From contig CANRYS010000011.1 in assembly GCA_947644305.1 (NCBI GenBank), forward strand, positions 57,351-121,350: a stretch of 64,000 nucleotides of DNA. The letters are read 5' to 3'. This DNA comes from an uncultured Roseburia sp. Its GTDB lineage: Bacteria; Bacillota; Clostridia; Lachnospirales; Lachnospiraceae. The translations under genes were made by a program, and so were the position numbers. A model generated the notes under the pieces. That model was given only the letters and a program-made list of their open reading frames with translations. It was not told the origin of the DNA and ran no database searches. Shown here in pieces: positions 36,860-44,500 of this stretch (its first letter is position 1; each line of letters opens with the position of its first letter).

Positions 36860-38608
36860 TTAATTTCCTGCCAGCGTATACATATTATAGTAGACACCCT
36901 GCTGTTCCATCAACTGGGAATGTGTCCCCTCCTCTGCGATGCCTTCCTCGGTCAGAACAAGGATTCTCTGGGCATTGCGAATGGTAGATAGCCGGTGGGC
37001 GATCACAAAGGTCGTACGGTTTTTCGCCAGTTTCTCCAGCGACTCCTGGACCACTTTCTCACTCTCGTTATCCAGCGCTGAAGTGGCTTCATCAAATATA
37101 AGAATGGGAGGATTTTTCAAAAATACCCGGGCGATGGAAAGCCTCTGCTTCTGCCCGCCAGACAGTTTCACGCCCCGCTGTCCGATATTGGTCTCGTACC
37201 CTTCCGGCAGATTCATGATAAACTCATGGGCGTTGGCATTCTTCGCCGCCTCTATAATCTCGTCTCTGCTGGCGTCCGGCCTTCCATAACGTATATTGTC
37301 GATCACCGTCCCGGCAAAGAGATATACATCCTGCTGAACGACGCCGATATTCCGGCGCAGGCTTTTCAGGGAATAATCACGAATGTCCACTCCGTCAATC
37401 CGCACACAGCCAAAAGTCACCTCGTAAAATCTGGGGATCAGGCTGCACAGCGTCGTTTTTCCAGCTCCCGACGATCCTACCAGCGCCACATACTCTCCCT
37501 CATTTACTTTCAGACTCACATGGCTGAGCACCTTTTCCTGATCTTCCTCATACCGGAAGCCCACATCATCAAACTCCACATCTCCCCGGAGACTCTCCGC
37601 CTCCACCGGGTGTTCTGCCTCCTGGATCTCCGGAGCGATGGCAAGGATCTCCCGAAACCTCTCGTAGCCGGAGATCCCATTCTGGAACTGCTCTGTAAAG
37701 TTGATGAGCTTCTGTACCGGCTCAGTGAAATTGTTGATATAGAGCAAAAATGTGATGAGATCTGGCGCATTCAGCGATCCATTGGTCAGGAAAAACGCCC
37801 CCACGACGATGACCAGCACCGTGATCATCGTGATAAATGCCGTCAGTCCGGCGTGGTACTGTCCCATATAAAAATAGCTGTTTTTCTTGCTGTCCAGAAA
37901 TCCCTGGTTTCCTTCCATAAATTTTTCCTGCTCCACATCCTCATTGGCAAAGGACTTGACCACCCGGATACCGGAGAGGTTGTCTTCGATGCGGGCGTTG
38001 ATATCTGCCACCTTTTCCCGATTCCGCTTAAAGGCGCGTTTCATTTTCTTATTCAAAATGTAGGCGTAGACAAACATCACCGGGATCAGGACGAATGCTG
38101 CCGCCGCAAGTTTCGGATTTACCCAGACCAGTATGGCCAGCGTCCCGATAAACTTGATAAAAGAGATCACCACATCCTCCGGCCCGTGATGCAGAAGCTC
38201 GGTGATGTCAAACAGGTCATTGGTGATCCGGGACATGAGCTGTCCCACCTTCTGGTTGTCGTAAAAAGAAAAGGATAATTTCTGATAGTGCTCAAAGATT
38301 TCCTTTCTCATATTGAATTCGATCTTCGCTCCCATCACATGACCGTAATTGCCGATGAAATAATTACTGAAACACTGTATTCCCACCAGCACTGTCATCA
38401 GAAGCCCCAGCATAAGGATCGTATTCCAGATCTGCTCCTTTGGCATGTAAATCACCGTCCCGGTAATATAGCGCACGATCAGCGGGATCACCAGCGTGGT
38501 GGCCGCCCCCAGAAAGGCAAAGAACATGTCCGCCGCAAAAATCCCCCGGAAGGGCTTATAATAACTTAAAAATTCATTCCATTTAAAATATTTCTTTTCT
38601 GTCTCCAT
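36860..38608 (-). CDS. ABC exporter, fused permease and ATPase (half transporter)
   Basis: 582 residues. Six N-terminal helices form an ABC_membrane domain (FFAFLGAATTLVIPLIVRYI and following), and residues 340-582 the ATPase: Walker A YVALVGSSGAGKTTLCSLIP, signature NIGQRGVKLSGGQKQRLSIA, Walker B PILIFDEATSALDNESEK and switch His in TFVIAHRLST. It works as a homodimer or with a partner; none is adjacent. The MsbA/LmrA-like type exports lipids or drugs, but the cargo is unknown. GGAG lies 10 nt before the ATG. A 180-nt, highly structured leader precedes it. Confidence 0.92.
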   Translation of the reverse strand: METEKKYFKWNEFLSYYKPFRGIFAADMFFAFLGAATTLVIPLIVRYITGTVIYMPKEQIWNTILMLGLLMTVLVGIQCFSNYFIGNYGHVMGAKIEFNMRKEIFEHYQKLSFSFYDNQKVGQLMSRITNDLFDITELLHHGPEDVVISFIKFIGTLAILVWVNPKLAAAAFVLIPVMFVYAYILNKKMKRAFKRNREKVADINARIEDNLSGIRVVKSFANEDVEQEKFMEGNQGFLDSKKNSYFYMGQYHAGLTAFITMITVLVIVVGAFFLTNGSLNAPDLITFLLYINNFTEPVQKLINFTEQFQNGISGYERFREILAIAPEIQEAEHPVEAESLRGDVEFDDVGFRYEEDQEKVLSHVSLKVNEGEYVALVGSSGAGKTTLCSLIPRFYEVTFGCVRIDGVDIRDYSLKSLRRNIGVVQQDVYLFAGTVIDNIRYGRPDASRDEIIEAAKNANAHEFIMNLPEGYETNIGQRGVKLSGGQKQRLSIARVFLKNPPILIFDEATSALDNESEKVVQESLEKLAKNRTTFVIAHRLSTIRNAQRILVLTEEGIAEEGTHSQLMEQQGVYYNMYTLAGN

Positions 38609-38626
38609 TTATTTTTGTCTCCATTC

Positions 38627-38784
38627 GCCGCAGGCGGCACAAACAATTTTCGAGAAGAACGCTGTTTTTGCGTTCTTCCTGTGTGAAGAGAGTAACGTGC
38701 CGTAATCGGCGCGTTACGAGAGATTGTCTGATGAGGTTTTGATGCCTCCAACGGAGGCATTGGAACCGACAATCTCCTTCACAC
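38627..38784. other. Dense secondary-structure element: three-way junction plus hairpins
   Basis: The whole interval is made of paired segments. Plus-strand reading: GCCGC/GCGGC at 38627-38638; GAAGAACGC/GCGTTCTTC (38654-38662, 38670-38678); then a closed three-way junction. P1 is GTGTGAAG/CTTCACAC (38681-38688, 38777-38784). P2 is an 11-bp stem with a TAAT loop (38692-38717, one G-U pair). P3 is GAGATTGTC/GACAATCTC (38720-38728, 38768-38776), then GGTT/AACC, then ATGCCTCC/GGAGGCAT with an AAC loop. It starts 11 nt after the SIR2 gene stop and forms the leader of the ABC exporter on the minus strand. It may be a regulatory RNA or a palindromic mobile element. Confidence 0.75.
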
Positions 38785-38795
38785 TTGTCTCCTGG

Positions 38796-40460
38796 TCAAC
38801 TTTCTGTATCAGATAGAGCTTTTGCCCTCTCTTCATCCTTTTTCGCCTTTTCATGTTCGCCCAGGGCATGGTACACTTTTGCCCTGGTTTCATAGGCTTC
38901 TTTATAAGATTCGCGAAGATTGATGGCTTTGTCTAAATATTCTAATGCTTCTTCATACTCCTGGCATTTGTATTTTAATGTGCCCATGTGTTTGTAGGAA
39001 TAGGGACTTTGTGGGGCAAGCTCAGTGGCTTTTTCAAAATCATTTAATGCTTTTACATATTCCCCCATATTAAGATATGTATACCCACGATTATTATATG
39101 CAATATCAAATTTGGAATCCAATTCAATTGCTTTTGTGTAATCATTTATTGCCTTTTGATATTCTCCCAGTTCATCATAACAATACCCACGAACACTATA
39201 TACATCCTTAGCATTTAAATCAAGTTCTATGGCTTTTGTATGATCTTCAACTGCCTTATTATATTCTTTTAAATCAACATAAACATTGCCCCTATTATAG
39301 TAGTTCTCTGCTTCCTCCGGACTCAGATCAATAGCCGCAGTATATGCTTCGATAGCCTTGTCATATTTTCCTTCTCTTTTATATATGCGTCCCATTACCA
39401 TATAATTATGAACGGTTTCTTTTTTCTTTGCCTCCTTAATTTGTTCATCATTATATGTATCCATTTCAATCAGTATTTCATTCAATGCCTCATTGGAACC
39501 CGAACTTTGCTCCGCCTCGGTACGGATCATCTTTTCAAACTTATCGTACTGTTTATTATAACGTTCTATTCTGTCCTCCGTCACCTTCCGCATCTCCTCA
39601 TCTGGGTTTTCAAAACCCATTTTCCGAGAAAGCATATACATAAAATAGTCAAAGCCCTCTATGGGAATCAGACATCCATTTTTACTTTTTACCAGATCAA
39701 TGATCTCCTGGGAAGGTGTCTCTTTCTTCCAATAGCACCAGTATAAACCGTTCATCTTGACGTTTTCATCCTTGAGAAACTCCATCAGGCTCTGGTCGCC
39801 GCCGGCATATCCGATTACCACTGGCGTATATACCATAAAAGCATTCTTCAATGTCTCCTGCCACTCCTGGTCTAGACCATGGGTCTCCTCCTGGCGGTTA
39901 TAGGGGTGAAAATACAGGCTTCTGTGAATCTTTGCCACGATGGGGCGGTCAACGTTTAGATTGATAAAACCTGCCAGGGATTCATGCCCCACCAGCAAAG
40001 GGTGTTTATTTGCATAGATAAACAGGGCATCCTCGATCAGACTGTCAAAATTTGTGGTAATCGCCAAATTATGTGTTTTCCCCGTAAGAATTTTCGCCAG
40101 GGCATGATGGCCAAGACTTGGCATTCCTTTTTCCAGTTCTCTCTCAAAATACGCATAGCCTTCCTGATATTCTGGATAATATCGTAGCTCGTATATCCCA
40201 AAATAATTCTCACTGGAAGGACTTATGCTTTTAATGTCCAGCTTCTTCATCAGATCCTGCAGTTCTTTTTCTTCGTATTTGTTTTTCAACTCCTCTGCCC
40301 AGATCTTTGCCATCTCCACCCCGGTAGGAATCCCACCCTCGCGGGACGCACCGGAGCCCAAAATAAAGCAAAAACGCCGATTGTATTTCTGAGCCTCTCC
40401 AAACATATGAATAAATGCTTTCGGGGAAATCTCATTTATCTCTTTGTCCATTAAATTCAT
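38796..40460 (-). CDS. SIR2-like domain protein with C-terminal TPR repeats
   Basis: 554 residues. Residues 25-330 resemble the SIR2_2 family: FILGSGASREGGIPTG (NAD-binding loop), ITTNFDSLIEDA (TNFD), AKIHRSLYF (the usual active-site His in KxHGS), and VIGYAGGDQSLMEF. Residues 360-550 are at least five TPR units (YDKAIEAYTAAIDLSPEEAE; YQKAINDYTKAIELDSKFDI). SIR2 domains in bacterial defence proteins deplete NAD+ on phage infection, and TPRs often sense or recruit. Defence is inferred from this and from the neighbouring toxin-antitoxin pair. The ATG at 40460 follows GAGAGG. Confidence 0.85.
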   Translation of the reverse strand: MNLMDKEINEISPKAFIHMFGEAQKYNRRFCFILGSGASREGGIPTGVEMAKIWAEELKNKYEEKELQDLMKKLDIKSISPSSENYFGIYELRYYPEYQEGYAYFERELEKGMPSLGHHALAKILTGKTHNLAITTNFDSLIEDALFIYANKHPLLVGHESLAGFINLNVDRPIVAKIHRSLYFHPYNRQEETHGLDQEWQETLKNAFMVYTPVVIGYAGGDQSLMEFLKDENVKMNGLYWCYWKKETPSQEIIDLVKSKNGCLIPIEGFDYFMYMLSRKMGFENPDEEMRKVTEDRIERYNKQYDKFEKMIRTEAEQSSGSNEALNEILIEMDTYNDEQIKEAKKKETVHNYMVMGRIYKREGKYDKAIEAYTAAIDLSPEEAENYYNRGNVYVDLKEYNKAVEDHTKAIELDLNAKDVYSVRGYCYDELGEYQKAINDYTKAIELDSKFDIAYNNRGYTYLNMGEYVKALNDFEKATELAPQSPYSYKHMGTLKYKCQEYEEALEYLDKAINLRESYKEAYETRAKVYHALGEHEKAKKDEERAKALSDTES

Positions 40461-40572
40461 CCTATCCGTCCTCTCTGATGTGTAATATCTATATATTAAC
40501 ATATATCCCAGATAATGGCAAACCATAGCATGCAAAGTCTGATCACATGCAGAAAAAAACTTTTGAGCAACT

Positions 40573-40598
40573 AAAAAAACCGACATTTGCCGGTTTTT
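40573..40598 (-). terminator. Terminator of the tRNA-Glu gene
   Basis: Minus-strand stem AAAACCGGC / GTCGGTTTT with an AAAT loop, followed by a T run, 6 nt after the tRNA 3' end. Confidence 0.8.
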
Positions 40599-40603
40599 AT
40601 AAA

Positions 40604-40675
40604 TAGTCCGTAGGGGAATCGAACCCCTGTTTCTGCCGTGAGAGGGCAGCGTCTTAGCCGCTTGACCAACGGACC
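40604..40675 (-). tRNA. tRNA-Glu (anticodon CTC)
   Basis: A 72-nt cloverleaf. Acceptor GGTCCGT pairs with ACGGACT (one G-U), the anticodon stem CTGCC/GGCAG holds the loop CTCTCAC (anticodon CTC, reads GAG), the T arm is AGGGG-TTCGAATC-CCCT. The discriminator is A and CCA is not encoded. It is a solitary tRNA between the SIR2 gene and the HEPN gene, with its own promoter and terminator. Such tRNA genes often mark integration sites, but no attachment repeat is seen. Confidence 0.95.
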
Positions 40676-40690
40676 GTGTCAACAATTGAT

Positions 40691-40719
40691 ATAATACTAT
40701 AAATTTCAACTGTTGTCAA
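40691..40719 (-). promoter_or_regulatory. Promoter of tRNA-Glu
   Basis: Perfect TTGACA (40714-40719) and TATTAT (40691-40696) on the minus strand with a 17-nt spacer, ending 15 nt before the mature tRNA 5' end. The -35 lies within an AACTGTT/AACAGTT inverted repeat. Confidence 0.75.
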
Positions 40720-40764
40720 CAGTTTTTTTTAATTTTTTTATTTTAAGTAGATTAGATATAATAT

Positions 40765-41304
40765 TCATATCGCCGACCTCCTCATGGTTTGCTGTGATCC
40801 CTCACCCAGCCAGCGCTCATATATCTCCTCTGCCAGCTGGAGGAACAGTTCCAGGTAACATTCTCTGGTTTTCCCGATAATTGTCAGCGCCACTTCCTCG
40901 TTATAGGAATGCGCCACCGCGTTCCGATGGTCAAGAAGTTCCAGCCACCCCTCTTCACTGGCAATCATCCCTGCCTGATATGCCAGCTTTATGATCATTC
41001 TGGGAGAACCGGTTCTGCCGTCAGCATAACCATGCTCCTCCAGGATCTCTTTCATCGCTTTCCACGCCTGCTCAAAACAAATAGAAAATAAATGAACCAG
41101 CCCGGTCTCTGTCACCACATCATAAGGCGGAGCATAATCACGGATCTTTTTAAGATTTTCTAATGCGGACAAAAAATTATCATATTTTTCATATTTTCTG
41201 TGCGCGCTTTTTGCACATACTAAGTTGCGTAAGCAACTTGCTAATAAGTTCGCAGAACTTATTTTTTCATATAGAAGAATTCCCTCCTTTTCAATGGACT
41301 CCAA
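40765..41304 (-). CDS. HEPN-domain toxin (HI0074-like), 5' end disrupted
   Basis: The family part begins at KYDNFLSALENLKKIRDYAP and has the RNase motif RNAVAHSY (R-x4-H), so the HEPN core is intact. The frame remains open upstream into the antitoxin's former C-terminus (ESIEKEGILLYEKI) through an inserted palindromic element (41183-41259), but no ATG start with a ribosome site remains: the ancestral ATG now reads ATG-AAA-AAA-TAA and the duplicated one is out of frame. Only a TTG at 41304 without a site is available. It is probably not translated, or at best poorly. Partner: the MNT gene upstream. Confidence 0.7.
   Translation of the reverse strand: MESIEKEGILLYEKISSANLLASCLRNLVCAKSAHRKYEKYDNFLSALENLKKIRDYAPPYDVVTETGLVHLFSICFEQAWKAMKEILEEHGYADGRTGSPRMIIKLAYQAGMIASEEGWLELLDHRNAVAHSYNEEVALTIIGKTRECYLELFLQLAEEIYERWLGEGSQQTMRRSAI
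41183..41259. mobile_element. 77-bp palindromic insertion with apparent 12/13-bp target duplication
   Basis: Near-identical repeats TATTTTTCATAT (41183-41194) and TATTTTTTCATAT (41260-41272) flank a 65-bp core with three hairpins: TGTGC/GCACA (41199-41217), AAGTTGC/GCAACTT (41222-41239), and AATAAGTTC/GAACTTATT (41243-41263). Removing 41183-41259 restores both the antitoxin stop and the toxin ATG in the usual overlapping arrangement. This identifies it as an insertion. No transposase is encoded, so it is a MITE- or REP-like element of unknown family. Confidence 0.7.
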
Positions 41305-41307
41305 CAG

Positions 41308-41547
41308 TCACATCTGTACAGGCTCGTCCAGATTCACCACATCAAACATCAACAGCGTGCGAACCGCCTCATCGATCTCCGTGCGAAAATGAACGATATC
41401 ACCTCCGTTGACCGCCAGATCTATGTCGCTGCGGGATTTATAGTCCCCTCTGGCTCTGGAACCAAATAAGATCACCTTGTTGACCCCACACTCTTTTGCC
41501 CGCTGGATGATTTCCTGCTTTATGGCATCCTCAAGATTCATGTACAA
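41308..41547 (-). CDS. MNT nucleotidyltransferase antitoxin, truncated by an in-frame TGA
   Basis: 79 residues. The minimal nucleotidyltransferase core is present: KVILFGSRARGDYKSRSDIDLAV has the GS and DxD motifs. In HEPN/MNT pairs this enzyme AMPylates and silences the HEPN toxin. It stops at NLDEPVQM, followed by TGA, and the same frame then continues LLESIEKEGILLYEKI, the usual C-terminus of the family. The TGA thus looks like a nonsense mutation that removes about 20 residues. It begins 32 nt after polC on the same strand. Confidence 0.8.
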   Translation of the reverse strand: MYMNLEDAIKQEIIQRAKECGVNKVILFGSRARGDYKSRSDIDLAVNGGDIVHFRTEIDEAVRTLLMFDVVNLDEPVQM

Positions 41548-41579
41548 TCCTCACTTTCCTCAATCACTATCCAGCCCCC

Positions 41580-44500
41580 TCACTGAAAAAAGTCCAGTAT
41601 CGACATTTGGTCCGTCTCCGGCAGATCTCCCAGGATTCCCAGTTCCGCCATCTTTTCCACCACGGTTCCCGACACCTTGCAGCGCTCCTTGAAATTCTCA
41701 CGGGAGGAAAATGGCCCGTCCTTCACGGCCTCCACGATACCTTCCGCCGCCTTTCCTCCCATACCGTCGATAGAGTCCAAGGAGGGCATCAATTGACCGT
41801 CAATGATCTGAAAATGCATCGCCTTAGCGCGGAAGATGTCGATAGGCATAAAGGTAAACCCTCTGGCGTACATTTCCTGTACAATTTTCATATCCCCCAG
41901 GCTGTCCTGCTCCTTCTTAGATAACTCATTGGATCGGCGTCTATAGTCCCGGATCGACGCCTCCAGCCGCTCCTTTCCCTGGCACATCAGTTCATAATCA
42001 AAGGCTTTGGCGCGGATGCTAAAAAATGCCGCATAATAAGCGAGAGGATAGAACACCTTAAAGTATGCGATCCGAAATGCCATCATGACATACGCCACCG
42101 CGTGGGCTTTCGGGAACATGTACTTGATGCGCTTACAGGACTCGATGTACCAGTCCTCCACCCCAGCTTCCTTCATCGCCTGCTCCATGTCCGGCGTCAA
42201 TCCCTTTCCCTTGCGGACGCTCTCCATGATCTTAAAAGCAAATCCGTTCTCCACCCCGGTATGAATCAGATAGGTCATGATATCATCACGGGTACAAATC
42301 GCCGTGGACAGGGTACAGTTACCCTCCTTGATAAAATACTGGGCGTTGTTTAGCCACACGTCCGTACCATGAGACAGCCCAGAGATCCGCACCAGATCGG
42401 AAAAATTCTGCGGCTTCGTATCCCGCAGCATCTGCATGACAAATTCCGTCCCAAACTCCGGAATGCCGAGGCTCCCCAGATCACATCCCATCAGTTCCTC
42501 CGGCGTCACCTTCAGCGCCGAGGTATCCGCAAACAATGACAATACCTCCTGGTTGTCCAGAGAAATGGTCTTCGCATCCAGTCCCGTCAGGTCCTCCAGC
42601 ATACGTATCATCGTGGGATCGTCGTGTCCCAGTATATCCAGCTTCAGCAGGTTGTGGTCGATGGAGTGGTAGTCAAAATGGGTAGTGACGATGGTTGTCT
42701 CCTGGTCGTTCGCCGGGTGCTGCACTGGCGTAAAGGTATAAATCTCCCAGCCAAAAGGGAGTACAATGATACCGCCGGGATGCTGTCCGGTAGAACGCCG
42801 GATGCCGACGCAGCCCTCCATCAGTCGCTCGATCTCTTCTACCCTCTTATGCTCGCCCCGCTCCTCAAAATAGTTTTTCACATATCCGAAAGCCGTCTTC
42901 TCTGCCAAACCGGCGATGGTGCCGGCGCGGAAGGTTTGTCCGTCTCCAAAGATCACCTCCGTGTAGGCATGAGCCTTACTCTGGTATTCTCCCGAAAAGT
43001 TCAGGTCGATATCCGGCTCTTTATCTCCATAAAATCCCAGAAAGGTCTCAAAGGGGATATCGTGCCCGTCCTGTACCAGGGGCTCTCCGCACTCTGGACA
43101 GGTCTTAGGCGGCATGTCGCAGCCAGAGCTCCCCGCAAATTTCTTTACCTCTTCCGAATCAAAGTCTACATAGTGGCAGTGGGCACAGTAATAATGCGCT
43201 GGCAGCGGGTTTACCTCCGTGATTCCGGACATAGTCGCCACAAAGGAAGATCCCACGGATCCACGAGACCCTACCAGATACCCGTCCTCATTGGATTTCC
43301 ACACCAGTTTCTGGGCGATGATGTACATCACAGCAAATCCATTTTTGATAATGGAATCCAGCTCATGATCCAGCCTTCCCTTCACCTGGGGCGGCAGGTC
43401 CTCTCCGTACATGCTCTTTGCCTTGTTATAACAGATATTTCTCAAAGTTTCATCTGATTTCGGAATCACCGGTGGACACTTGTCTGGATACACCGGTGAA
43501 ATCTTCTCGATGCGGTCTGCAATCAGGTTGGTGTTTGTCACCACCACCTCATATGCCTTCTCCTCACCCAGATAAGCAAATTCCTCCAGCATCTCCTCCG
43601 TCGTGTGGAGATACAGGGGCGGCTGCTCGTCCGCATCCTTCATCTTCTTGCCTGCAAAGATAATACGGCGATACACCTCATCCTCCGGATCCAGAAAATG
43701 CACATCGCAAGTCGCCGCCACCGGTTTCCCATACTTCTCTCCCAGCGCCACGATCCTCCGATTCATCTCCCGGAGATCCTCTTCACTATTAATATTTTCC
43801 ATCCGCTCACTGTCGATCATAAACTGGTTATTTCCCAAGGGCTGGATCTCCAGATAGTCATAGAAATCCACCAGCTCCCTGATCCGCTCTTCCGGCGCCT
43901 CATCCAGAAGGGCGCGGTACAGTTCTCCCGCCTCACAGGCAGAGCCGATGATCAGTCCCTCCCTATATTTATTAAAGACACTCTTAGGGATCCTGGGACG
44001 CCGGTAAAAATAATTCAGATGTCCCATGGACACCAGCCGGTACAAATTGACGCGGCCTGTCTCATTTGCCGCCAGAATGATGGCATGAAAGGAGGGCTTT
44101 TTCTTCACGATATCCGCCGATCCCAGCGTGATCTCCGACAGTTTTGCCAAGTCATAAATCCCTTTATCCGCAAACATCGCCACAAACTTTTCAAAGATCT
44201 CCGCCGTCGCCCCGGCATCATCCACCGCCCGGTGGTGATTTTCCAGGGAAATCTTCAACTTCTTGGAGATGTTATCCAGCTTGTACTTGGCAAGCTCCGG
44301 AAATAAGACACGGGCAAGCCCTACGGTATCCAGCACCGTGTAGTCGGTGTGAATGCCCTGCTCCTCTGCCTTTGCTTTAATAAAACTGTGGTCAAATCCC
44401 GCGTTGTGTGCCACCAGCACACTGTCGCCGACAAACTCCAAAAACTGGGGAAGAATCTCTTCGATATTCCCGGCATTCTTTACCATATCGTCGGTAATCG

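Noticed and set aside
40604..40719. Integrative element at tRNA-Glu
   Set aside because: No integrase gene and no repeat of the tRNA 3' end is present within the window.
41308..41310. In-frame TGA as a selenocysteine codon
   Set aside because: No SECIS-like hairpin follows directly, and relatives have an ordinary residue at this place; a nonsense mutation is simpler.
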